NCBI GenBank assembly: GCA_902493835.1 | Contig: CABURG010000100.1 | Span: 1 to 6,362 of the forward strand | Direction of reading: 5' to 3' | Origin: an uncultured Collinsella sp. | GTDB lineage: Bacteria; Actinomycetota; Coriobacteriia; Coriobacteriales; Coriobacteriaceae | DNA length: 6,362 nt | In this document: piece by piece, positions 1 through 5,637 of the stretch | Layout of the letters: the number at the start of each line of letters is the position of its first letter | Position numbering within the stretch: the stretch's first letter is position 1 | Notes under the pieces: generated by a model | The model's database searches: none | What the model was told of the DNA's origin: nothing | What the model saw: only the letters and a program-made list of their open reading frames with translations | Position numbers and translations under genes: made by a program

Positions 1-909
1 CCCGTCGAGGGCGGCGATGAGGCCTTTAGCGGCACCTATACGCTCGCCGACGGGTCGACCAAGAAGATCTCCAAGATTCCGTCGGTGGAGATCAAGGGCG
101 TGACGGCCTTCGATAACTTCCTGGCTGACCTTAAAGAGCAGCCGTGGGTCGAGGCGTGGAACTCCAATATGTTCCTGCGCCTGTTCCTGAACCCGGTCAT
201 TTTGGTCCAGAGCCTGCCGATCGTCTTCAAGGGCTTCCTTATGTCGCTCTCGATCGTGCTCGTGGCATTTCCGTTGGCCATTCCCTTTGGCTTTGCGCTG
301 TCGCTCATGCGCATTTCCAAGTCGCGCATCCTTCGCTGCCTTGCCGGCATCTATGTGAATATCATCCGCGGCACGCCGGCGTTCTTGCAGATCTACATTG
401 CGTTCTTTGGCTTGCCGCTGGCCGGTGTCAAAGTGGACGACTATGTGCTGGGTGTTATCGTCATGGCCATGAACTCGTCTGCGTACCTGTGCGAGATCTT
501 CCGTGCCGGTATTCAGTCGATCCCCAAGGGTCAAAACGAGGCTGCTCGCTCGCTGGGCATGAATGCCTTCCAGACGCTGCTCTATGTCATGATTCCGCAG
601 ACGTTCCGCAATGTCCTGCCTACGCTGACCAGCGAGTTCATCCTGCTCTACAAGGACACGTCGCTGCTTGCCGCCGTGGGTGTCGTCGAGATCGTCATGA
701 ACGCCCGCACCATCGTGGCCACGACGGGCTCCATCACGCCGTATGTGGTTGCCGCTCTGTTCTATCTGGTCATTACCCTGCCGCTTGCGCGCTTGGTGAG
801 CGGTCTTGAGGCGAGACTTCTGGGGACGGCCGAAACCAAAAAGAAGCGTCCCACCAAGAGCGCCGGACAGGTTGTCGCGACGCCCGCCGATCATATCGCC
901 GGTCTGTAA
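1..909 (+). CDS. Polar amino acid ABC transporter permease, 5' end outside the window
   Basis: This is the membrane subunit of a PAAT-family amino acid importer. The frame is open from base 1 with no credible start: a GTG at 85 has no Shine-Dalgarno before it, so the gene is called partial (302 visible residues). The first ~70 visible residues are hydrophilic (GTYTLADGST near residues 11-20) and may be an extracytoplasmic segment or the end of a fused domain. Hydrophobic segments then lie at about 72-103, 123-140, 149-171 and 247-266. The permease hallmark, the cytoplasmic EAA loop that docks on the ATPase, is at 180-200 (EAARSLG at 180-186, then MIPQ). The RGTP motif at 123-126 is typical of His/Gln/Arg permeases. 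The tail is lysine-rich. The ATPase gene follows 12 nt downstream, so the two form an operon. Family is secure. Substrate (glutamine or another polar amino acid) cannot be read from the sequence. Confidence 0.93.
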   Translation, partial: PVEGGDEAFSGTYTLADGSTKKISKIPSVEIKGVTAFDNFLADLKEQPWVEAWNSNMFLRLFLNPVILVQSLPIVFKGFLMSLSIVLVAFPLAIPFGFALSLMRISKSRILRCLAGIYVNIIRGTPAFLQIYIAFFGLPLAGVKVDDYVLGVIVMAMNSSAYLCEIFRAGIQSIPKGQNEAARSLGMNAFQTLLYVMIPQTFRNVLPTLTSEFILLYKDTSLLAAVGVVEIVMNARTIVATTGSITPYVVAALFYLVITLPLARLVSGLEARLLGTAETKKKRPTKSAGQVVATPADHIAGL

Positions 910-921
910 GGAGGTCCTGTC

Positions 922-1671
922 ATGAGTGAAACGAATTCCAACGAGGTCGTTGTCAGCATCAAGAACCTCCAAAAGGCTTTTGGCGATAACGTGGTTCTGC
1001 GTGATATCGATCTGGACGTGCACAAGGGTGAGGTCGTTGTGGTCCTGGGCCCCTCGGGCTCGGGCAAGTCGACGATGCTTCGCTGCATCAATCGCCTGGA
1101 GCATCCCACGAGCGGCTCGATTGTCGTTGAGGGCGTGGATGTGTGTGCCAAGGGCGTCGACCTCAATAAGGTACGTACGCACTTGGGCATGGTGTTTCAG
1201 CAGTTCAACCTGTTCCCGCACCTGTCGGTCAAAAAGAACGTCATGCTTGCGCAGCAAAAGGTGCTCAAGCGCAGTAAGGAAGAGGCCGAGAAGATCGCCA
1301 TCGAGGAGCTGACCAAGGTCGGCCTGGCCGAGCGTATCGACTTTATGCCGAGCCAGCTCTCGGGCGGCCAGCAGCAGCGCGTTGCCATCGCCCGCGCCCT
1401 GTCGATGAACCCTCACGTTATGCTCTTTGACGAGGCCACGTCGGCGCTCGATCCCGAGCTGGTTCGCGACGTTCTGGGTGTCATGCGCGACCTGGCACGT
1501 GACGGTATGACCATGATCGTGGTAACGCACGAGATGGGCTTTGCCCGCGATGTCGCCGACCGCGTCGTCTTTATGGACGGCGGCGTCATTGTAGAAGAGG
1601 GTACGCCGAGTGAGGTCTTCGACCACCCCAAGAGCGAGCGCACCAAGGCGTTCTTGGGCAATATCTCGTAG
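922..1671 (+). CDS. glnQ: Polar amino acid ABC transporter ATP-binding protein (GlnQ-like)
   Basis: This 249-residue cytoplasmic ATPase powers the permease encoded just upstream. All nucleotide-binding elements are intact: Walker A GPSGSGKST at 43-51, Q-loop glutamine in VFQQFNLFPH at 91-100, signature LSGGQQQR at 146-153, Walker B VMLFDE at 166-171 with catalytic Glu171, D-loop SALD at 174-177, and switch His203. Length and motif spacing match the GlnQ/HisP/ArtP group. The ATG at 922 is supported by a near-perfect Shine-Dalgarno AAGGAGGT at 908-915 that overlaps the permease stop codon, which suggests translational coupling. No binding-protein gene is visible; it may lie upstream or be fused to the permease. 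The symbol reflects the family, and the true substrate could be another polar amino acid. Confidence 0.96.
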   Translation: MSETNSNEVVVSIKNLQKAFGDNVVLRDIDLDVHKGEVVVVLGPSGSGKSTMLRCINRLEHPTSGSIVVEGVDVCAKGVDLNKVRTHLGMVFQQFNLFPHLSVKKNVMLAQQKVLKRSKEEAEKIAIEELTKVGLAERIDFMPSQLSGGQQQRVAIARALSMNPHVMLFDEATSALDPELVRDVLGVMRDLARDGMTMIVVTHEMGFARDVADRVVFMDGGVIVEEGTPSEVFDHPKSERTKAFLGNIS

Positions 1672-1692
1672 CCGGTTGATGTAACTGCCGTT

Positions 1693-1736
1693 ACAAAAGA
1701 GCGGGGCTGGACTTGAATCCAGCCCCGCTCTTTTGT
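1693..1736. terminator. Bidirectional intrinsic terminator
   Basis: A perfect 18-bp inverted repeat has arms at 1693-1710 and 1719-1736 and an 8-nt loop. The stem core is GC-rich (GCGGGGCTGG / CCAGCCCCGC). The arm ends are A-rich on the left and T-rich on the right, so each strand yields a strong hairpin running into a U-rich stretch. It lies between the stop of the ABC operon (1671) and the convergent flavodoxin stop (1787), where it can terminate both transcripts. Confidence 0.9.
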
Positions 1737-1786
1737 AGGGATGGGGATGCGCTTTGATGCAGGCTCTCTTGGAGGCCCTGGGTTCG

Positions 1787-2206
1787 TTACGCGAGCTCGG
1801 CTCCGAGGGCCTTGCAAGCGGTCTCGCCCTCGTCGTCGGGCGCGTCGTAGCAGATGGTGGAGTCCACGACGTTGACGCCCGCCTCGTCGGCGTCCGCCTT
1901 CCAGTTGTCCATCCATTCGCCCTCGGCCCACGAATAAGAGCCAAAGAGGACGACCTTCTTGTCGCCGAGGGTCTCCTTGACCTCATCCCACATGGGCTGG
2001 AACTCATCGTATTCAAGCTCCTCGGAACCCATGGCGGGGCAGCCGAAGGCGAAGGCATCATATTCGGCGACCTTGTCGGCAGAGAAGTCGGCGCAGGAGA
2101 TGACCTCTGCCTCGGCGCCGGCACCGGTTGCGCCCTCGGCAACGAAGTTTGCCATGGCCTCGGTGTTGCCTGTACCGCTCCAGTAGACGACTGCGATCTT
2201 GCTCAT
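1787..2206 (-). CDS. Short-chain flavodoxin
   Basis: This 139-residue soluble FMN protein is expected to carry electrons at low potential, often in place of ferredoxin when iron is scarce. The phosphate-binding loop SGTGNTE is at 10-16, directly after VVYW. The first isoalloxazine loop is GCPAMGSEELE at 55-65. The second flavin loop is FGSYSWAEGEW at 88-98, with aromatic residues placed as in clostridial flavodoxins. Length is normal for the short-chain class, with no long-chain insertion. An in-frame extension upstream exists, but the ATG at 2206 is preferred: it follows AAAGGAAG (2211-2218) at proper spacing, and homology begins exactly there. The gene lies 46 nt downstream of the DUF3793 gene and shares its promoter. 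The physiological partner is unknown. Confidence 0.95.
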   Translation of the reverse strand: MSKIAVVYWSGTGNTEAMANFVAEGATGAGAEAEVISCADFSADKVAEYDAFAFGCPAMGSEELEYDEFQPMWDEVKETLGDKKVVLFGSYSWAEGEWMDNWKADADEAGVNVVDSTICYDAPDDEGETACKALGAELA

Positions 2207-2252
2207 ATGTCTTCCTTTCGGTTGTGCGGCGTGCGGCCGCGTTTTGTATGCT

Positions 2253-2957
2253 CTATCGGGTTGCCTGGACAAGTTGTCCCAGAGTGCAGCCCTGTTGATA
2301 GATGTAGGTAAGGTATTGCGTGCATGCGCGATAGGAATCGAAGGTCGTGAGCGCCTGCTCAACGTTTGTGTATACCTTCCATGCGCCAAAGACCTTATAG
2401 TTTTCGCCGTGCTGGACGATAAACTGATGGACATCTTCGTAGGGATAGCCCAAAAAATAGCCAATTTCGTGGGGGAACTCGCACATGCACCCCGTATCGC
2501 AGTGCCTATTTCGCGCGAGCGCGCAGACGCTGCCGTCATAGGCGCTCTCTGCGGCATTGCTGCTTGCCAGCGTGATGCGCGCGGCGAGATGCACCAGGGA
2601 CGCGGGCAGGTTGTGGACATCGTAACCTTCGGCGGCAAGCGCCGTCGTGGCGCGGGGGTCGGAGAGGTATCGCATGAGGTCTGCAGGACGGTACACATAG
2701 ATGAGCGCTCCGCAGGGGCGCCAGACCAAAACGCTCATATGGATCCCGAGTGGCTGGAGCTCGCGGTTGCATTGGGCTATGACGGCGAGCAGGCGAGAGC
2801 GTCGCTCTTCGATATGGGTGGCGCTGGGTTTTCCGTTTTGGTTGGCGTAAACGCCTGGATAGGTAAAGAGCGAAGCCGGCTTGATACCTGCGAGCGTAGG
2901 GGAGCAGTTGCGCACGACAGCCGTTTGGTATGTTGGGATGTCAATGGTTCGAGTCAC
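2253..2957 (-). CDS. DUF3793 family protein
   Basis: This 234-residue protein matches what I recall of the uncharacterised DUF3793 family, common in anaerobic Firmicutes and Coriobacteriia. Recognisable blocks are CSPTLAGIKPASLF at 18-31, FPHEIGYFLGYP at 161-172 followed by EDVHQFI at 174-180, and NYKVFGAWKVY at 186-196. Cysteines cluster at 153, 157 and 159, but a metal site is only a possibility. There is no signal peptide or membrane segment, so it is probably cytoplasmic. The start is a GTG at 2957, with AAAGGGG at 2962-2968 as the ribosome-binding site. It is the first gene of an operon with the flavodoxin 46 nt downstream, which suggests a redox or flavin-linked role. No function is established and none should be inferred beyond that link. 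Confidence 0.85.
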   Translation of the reverse strand: MTRTIDIPTYQTAVVRNCSPTLAGIKPASLFTYPGVYANQNGKPSATHIEERRSRLLAVIAQCNRELQPLGIHMSVLVWRPCGALIYVYRPADLMRYLSDPRATTALAAEGYDVHNLPASLVHLAARITLASSNAAESAYDGSVCALARNRHCDTGCMCEFPHEIGYFLGYPYEDVHQFIVQHGENYKVFGAWKVYTNVEQALTTFDSYRACTQYLTYIYQQGCTLGQLVQATR

Positions 2958-2996
2958 GATGCCCCTTTCGGGTCCTCAGTTGTTAGCCTAGGAAAA

Positions 2997-3024
2997 CTTA
3001 TACACGAAAGTAAGCCATGGTCAA
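2997..3024 (-). promoter_or_regulatory. Promoter of the DUF3793-flavodoxin operon
   Basis: Reading the minus strand, a TTGACC -35 element (3019-3024) and a TATAAG -10 element (2997-3002) are separated by 16 nt. Both match the housekeeping sigma consensus at five of six bases. Transcription would begin near 2990, giving a leader of about 33 nt before the GTG at 2957. The element sits in the 175-nt gap shared with the divergent HMA gene. Confidence 0.7.
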
Positions 3025-3050
3025 CAAAAAAGTTTGAAGAGGGAAACTAA

Positions 3051-3082
3051 TTGACCGAACGGACATGATTTTGGGTTAAGAT
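3051..3082 (+). promoter_or_regulatory. Possible promoter of the HMA protein gene
   Basis: TTGACC at 3051-3056 and TAAGAT at 3077-3082 could serve as -35 and -10 elements, but the spacer is 20 nt, longer than the usual 17. The element is placed sensibly, ending just before a G/C-tract palindrome at 3086-3104. Either the promoter is weak or regulator-dependent, or the true -35 is elsewhere. Confidence 0.35.
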
Positions 3083-3085
3083 GGG

Positions 3086-3104
3086 GACACCCCATGGGGG
3101 TATC
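3086..3104. promoter_or_regulatory. CsoR-like operator (putative)
   Basis: The 19-nt inverted repeat GACACCCC-ATG-GGGGTATC has 8-nt arms with a single mismatch (C3088 against A3102). The layout of a TACCCC-type arm, a short spacer and a GGGGTA arm resembles operators bound by copper-sensing CsoR-family repressors. It lies just downstream of the possible -10 and 29 nt before the ATG of a metal-binding-domain protein, where a bound repressor would block transcription. No csoR gene is in the window. Assignment to CsoR is an inference from pattern and context. Confidence 0.5.
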
Positions 3105-3132
3105 TAGATAGGGCTACTTGAAAGGGGAACGC

Positions 3133-3516
3133 ATGAGTGACTTGCTCAACCCTGCGAATCTCATCGTGCTTGCCGTGATTGTCGTTGGCATGTTCTTTGG
3201 CCTGCGTCGCATTGTCGCTTCGACACACGGAAAGAGCTGCTGCAGCGATGGTGCGAGCGGTAAGAAGGCCAAGAAGGTAGTGGTTGCGGATACCGATCCG
3301 TCCCACTACCCCTATAGCGATGAGCTGCTCATCGGCGGCATGAGCTGTGACGGCTGCGCTCAGAACGTAGCCAATGCCCTCAATGCACTGGATGGCGTGT
3401 GGGCAACGGTGACGTATGCGGACCACACGGCACGCGTGCGCTCTAAGCAGCCGGTTGATCGTGATGTCCTCGAGACGGCCGTGAAAGACGCGGGCTACTA
3501 CGTCATGACGCTGTAG
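3133..3516 (+). CDS. Membrane-anchored heavy-metal-associated (HMA) domain protein
   Basis: The 127-residue product has one N-terminal membrane segment (about 8-27, LIVLAVIVVGMFFGL), a basic stretch with a Cys pair (GKSCCSDG, 33-40), a lysine-rich linker, and an HMA domain from about 63 to 127. The HMA metal loop GGMSCDGC is at 68-75 with ligands Cys72 and Cys75. The following helix and the C-terminal GYYVMTL strand fit the ferredoxin-like fold of CopZ/Atx1 chaperones. The N-terminal part resembles the small Cys-rich membrane proteins found beside FeoB. The ATG at 3133 is preferred over an in-frame TTG at 3118 because AAAGGGG (3121-3127) sits correctly before it. A CsoR-like site upstream supports Cu(I) binding or delivery at the membrane. 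Metal identity and partner are not shown by the sequence. Confidence 0.87.
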   Translation: MSDLLNPANLIVLAVIVVGMFFGLRRIVASTHGKSCCSDGASGKKAKKVVVADTDPSHYPYSDELLIGGMSCDGCAQNVANALNALDGVWATVTYADHTARVRSKQPVDRDVLETAVKDAGYYVMTL

Positions 3517-3542
3517 GCCTTGCCTTGGATGCGCGTCCTTGT

Positions 3543-3968
3543 CTAGGCTCGTCCGCGTAGTTCAATGTCCTGGATGTCATCGAAATCGATGGCGATATCC
3601 TTGAGCTTGAGCAGTTTAAAGGCGGGCAGTACCTCGTCGAGGATTCCGGTGCGAGCGCGATAGCCGTATGTATCGTAATAGGTGACACGAACCAAGTCGC
3701 CACGTTTGAGACCCTCGAGTTTTTTAGAAAGCACGAGGGCTTTTTCTTCCGTGAGCTCACGTTTTGGCTCGACGGTGATTTCCTGCTTGCGTACGAGTTC
3801 GTAGTATCCCGTGAGGGCGGCAAAGGGCATAAACTGTGCGGCGCGGTTGGCGCGCACGGCACCGTTGGCAGTGAGGTTGGGGTCGGCGGCGCGGCGTCTG
3901 CCCTCGGGGTCCGCCAGGCGCTCGAAGGCGGTCGGCGGGCGCACGGGCTGTTGTTTGGGTTTAGGCAC
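3543..3968 (-). CDS. YolD-like protein
   Basis: The 141-residue product matches the YolD-like family, whose members are typically encoded next to Y-family UV-repair polymerases and are thought to be their accessory factors, with proposed kinship to UmuD. The family block is at 42-63 (NRAAQFMPFAALTGYYE within it). A charged helix follows (about 64-88), then a beta-rich C-terminus (GDLVRVTYYDTYGYR at 90-104, IAIDFDDIQDI at 125-135). The first ~40 residues are basic, proline-rich and probably disordered. The start is taken as GTG at 3968 because GGAGG lies 5 nt upstream; an in-frame TTG at 3980 would have that motif inside the coding region. The gene overlaps the polymerase stop by 8 nt, so it is translationally coupled and shares the SOS promoter. 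It ends 26 nt from the convergent HMA gene, with no hairpin between. Confidence 0.85.
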   Translation of the reverse strand: MPKPKQQPVRPPTAFERLADPEGRRRAADPNLTANGAVRANRAAQFMPFAALTGYYELVRKQEITVEPKRELTEEKALVLSKKLEGLKRGDLVRVTYYDTYGYRARTGILDEVLPAFKLLKLKDIAIDFDDIQDIELRGRA

Positions 3969-5466
3969 GGTGTCCTCCAACTTGTTCGTTGCGTTCGCGC
4001 GCGGTGGCGCCGGCGGTAAAGCTTAATCCCTTGACGAGCGCGTTCTTGCCGTACTTGCCTTTCACGGCCAGGACGGCGCGCGCCAGGTCGCGCTCGCGCT
4101 CATCGGCCTCGATATCGCTGAACAGATCGATGGTGGCAAATTCCTCGGGCATGAGGTTACCAAATCCCAGGCTGATGCGCTTGACCGGTCGTTTGGGATC
4201 GACAGTCTGCGCCCAGAGCTCATCGAAATAGCCCATGATCTTCTTAAACGAATTGGTACGCTCGGGCAGCTTTCGCGAGGCGTTAGAGTGCGCAAAGAGT
4301 GCGGCATAGCCACCGCGCGGTTTGCCGCCATGCTCTCCCACAAAGATGCCATCGATTGCCTGCGCTTCGCGCACCAGGCGACGCCGTTCGTCATCGCGCT
4401 GGACGGGCTTGGGCGCACGGGGCGCGAGCTCGGGGCCGGCGGTTGCGGTGGGTTCGATACTCGATGTGCTCGAGCGCAGGTGCCCGCATCCGTCCACATA
4501 CTGCGCTGTACCGCTGGCGTCGAGTCGGCGGATGTCGGCCCGCTCGCTCGCGTAGCCCACAAAGAGCGAGATGCTGTCGCACACCACGTGTTTGTCGATC
4601 AAGTCCAGTACGGCCGCATCGACCATCTCGCGCAAGACGGTGTAGGCCTGCTCGTAGGCATAGCCCTTCGAGAGCACCTGTCCCGTGGTGGTCGAGGTCA
4701 CCTGCGGGCGATAGGCTTGGATATCGGCGATGGTTGTCGGCTCGCGACCAAAGGCGTGATCGATAAGATATTCGGCATTGACGCCGAGCTCGTCGTAGAG
4801 CAGGTTCTCGTCGAGTGCGGCGACGCCCATCAGGTCGTAGACGCCATACTTTTCGAGTCGGGCTGCCACGCCGGGGCCGATGCCCCAGATGTCGGTGATG
4901 GGGCGGTGGGGCCAGATTTCCTTGCGAAAGGTCTCGTCGTCGAGTTTGCCGATGCGACTGGGCACGTGCTTGGCGGTAATGTCGAGCGCTACCTTGGCCT
5001 GGAATAGGTTGGGGCCGATGCCGACCGTCGCCGTGATGCCGGTGCGCGCGAGGACCTCGTCGCGCAGCGTGCAGGCGAACCCTTCCGCATCGGTGTGATA
5101 GAGGTCCAGATAGGGTGTCACGTCGATAAAGCACTCATCGATGGAGTAGACGTGCACGTCCTGGGGGCTGACGTATTCCAGATAGATGCCGTAGATTTGC
5201 GCCGACACCTCCATGTAGTGCTGCATGCGCGGTACGGCCTTGATGTAGTCGATGCCGTCGGGTATTTCGAACAGGCGACAGCGGTTGTGAATCCCTAGGT
5301 CCTTCATGGCCTGGGTGATAGCGAGGCAGATGGTCGTGCGCCCGCGCGATTCGTCGGCAACGACCAGGTTGGTGGTGAGCGGATCGAGCCCACGGTCGAC
5401 GCACTCGACGCTGGCGTAAAACGTCTTAAGGTCGATGCAGATATAGGTGTGACGCTCGTGCCCCAT
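3961..5466 (-). CDS. Y-family DNA polymerase, UmuC/UvrX-like (ImpB/MucB/SamB family)
   Basis: This 501-residue translesion polymerase is expected to copy past DNA damage during the SOS response. The palm begins with CIDLKTFYASVE (10-21), carrying metal ligand Asp12 and likely steric-gate Tyr17. The second catalytic motif YSIDECFID (107-115) provides Asp110 and Glu111. The finger/palm block ATVGIGPNLFQAKVA is at 146-160, and a helix-hairpin-helix thumb is at about 190-215 (WGIGPGVAARL). The little finger starts near 255 and is interrupted by a hydrophilic, low-complexity stretch at about 308-405. TIDLF at 445-449 fits a beta-clamp-binding motif. The ATG at 5466 is chosen over an in-frame ATG at 5487 because AGGAGGA (5470-5476) sits just before it and homology starts there. 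The gene overlaps the YolD-like gene and has its own promoter with LexA-like boxes. Confidence 0.93.
   Translation of the reverse strand: MGHERHTYICIDLKTFYASVECVDRGLDPLTTNLVVADESRGRTTICLAITQAMKDLGIHNRCRLFEIPDGIDYIKAVPRMQHYMEVSAQIYGIYLEYVSPQDVHVYSIDECFIDVTPYLDLYHTDAEGFACTLRDEVLARTGITATVGIGPNLFQAKVALDITAKHVPSRIGKLDDETFRKEIWPHRPITDIWGIGPGVAARLEKYGVYDLMGVAALDENLLYDELGVNAEYLIDHAFGREPTTIADIQAYRPQVTSTTTGQVLSKGYAYEQAYTVLREMVDAAVLDLIDKHVVCDSISLFVGYASERADIRRLDASGTAQYVDGCGHLRSSTSSIEPTATAGPELAPRAPKPVQRDDERRRLVREAQAIDGIFVGEHGGKPRGGYAALFAHSNASRKLPERTNSFKKIMGYFDELWAQTVDPKRPVKRISLGFGNLMPEEFATIDLFSDIEADERERDLARAVLAVKGKYGKNALVKGLSFTAGATARERNEQVGGHRA
3974..3978 (-). promoter_or_regulatory. Ribosome-binding site of the YolD-like gene inside the polymerase gene
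   Basis: GGAGG on the minus strand lies within the last codons of the polymerase gene, 5 nt before the GTG at 3968. This placement decides between the GTG and the upstream in-frame TTG at 3980, which would overlap the motif. Confidence 0.7.
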
Positions 5467-5478
5467 GCGTCCTCCTAT

Positions 5479-5492
5479 CAAACACATGTTCT
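5479..5492. promoter_or_regulatory. Second LexA-like (SOS) box, imperfect
   Basis: On the minus strand this reads AGAACATGTGTTTG, matching 8 of the 10 fixed bases of the Gram-positive Cheo box CGAAC-N4-GTTCG. It lies in the presumed leader of the polymerase transcript, immediately upstream of the ribosome-binding site. Its centre is 17 bp from that of the stronger box, with which it shares the GAACATGT core. Confidence 0.55.
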
Positions 5493-5513
5493 TATCGAAT
5501 ACATGTTCGATAA
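5492..5513. promoter_or_regulatory. LexA (SOS) box at the polymerase promoter
   Basis: The palindrome has perfect 8-bp arms, TTATCGAA and TTCGATAA, around six central bases. Its core reads CGAACATGTATTCG on the minus strand, nine of ten fixed bases of the Cheo-type LexA box. It overlaps the -10 element (5510-5515) and covers the expected start of transcription. Bound LexA would therefore repress the polymerase-YolD operon until DNA damage. Confidence 0.82.
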
Positions 5514-5538
5514 TACCCGCTCATCCGGACATCGTCAA
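5510..5538 (-). promoter_or_regulatory. Promoter of the polymerase-YolD operon
   Basis: On the minus strand, a TTGACG -35 element (5533-5538) and a TATTAT -10 element (5510-5515) are separated by exactly 17 nt, each one base from consensus. This is the strongest promoter visible in the window. The predicted start near 5503 lies within the LexA palindrome, leaving a leader of about 37 nt before the ATG at 5466. Confidence 0.8.
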
Positions 5539-5553
5539 AACCTGTCCCTTTTT
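5538..5553. repeat. 16-nt direct repeat, copy 1
   Basis: AAACCTGTCCCTTTTT occurs here and identically at 6272-6287, where it forms the right arm of a long hairpin. The two copies flank the dehydrogenase-like gene. This copy directly abuts the -35 element of the polymerase promoter and has no matching left arm nearby. Confidence 0.7.
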
Positions 5554-5572
5554 GGTAGGTATGGTCGTGCGG

Positions 5573-5601
5573 TTGCATCGGGGTTTTAACGCAGCTCTAA
5601 A
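5573..5601 (+). promoter_or_regulatory. Weak candidate promoter of the dehydrogenase-like gene
   Basis: TTGCAT (5573-5578) and TCTAAA (5596-5601) are spaced 17 nt apart and lie 36 nt before the ATG at 5638. Each matches the sigma-70 consensus at four of six bases. This is only a suggestion for a gene whose upstream region has no better element. Confidence 0.28.
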
Positions 5602-5637
5602 GAGTGCGAAACAGCTCGGAAAACCTCGCTTCGTAGC

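Noticed and set aside
144..809. Long open frame (plus strand) overlapping the permease
   Set aside because: It lies in another frame of a convincing permease gene. The product is Arg/His/Cys-rich and matches no family, as expected of a shadow frame in GC-rich DNA.
2207..2698. In-frame upstream extension that would make the flavodoxin 303 residues long
   Set aside because: The extension overlaps the DUF3793 gene and has no flavodoxin-related content. A good ribosome-binding site precedes the ATG at 2206, where homology begins.
2978..2996. Possible DtxR/IdeR iron box (TTAGCCTAG core) near the start of the DUF3793-flavodoxin transcript
   Set aside because: The location would be apt, but only about 11 of 19 positions match the consensus and the outer arms do not pair.
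2199..3050. Long plus-strand open frame opposite the DUF3793 gene
   Set aside because: It is antisense to a gene with recognisable family motifs, a ribosome-binding site and a promoter, and has no domain of its own.
3101..3110. TATCTAGATA palindrome as an alternative -10 element for the HMA gene
   Set aside because: No -35-like hexamer lies 16-18 nt upstream of either TATCTA or TAGATA, so it was not called as a promoter.
3517..3542. Terminator between the convergent HMA and YolD-like genes
   Set aside because: The 26-nt gap holds no stable GC hairpin followed by a T-run, so the two transcripts probably overlap or end by other means.
4288..5007. Long open frames on both strands inside the polymerase gene (also 4391-5134, minus)
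   Set aside because: The polymerase frame contains all catalytic motifs. The alternatives show no family signature and arise from GC-rich codon bias.
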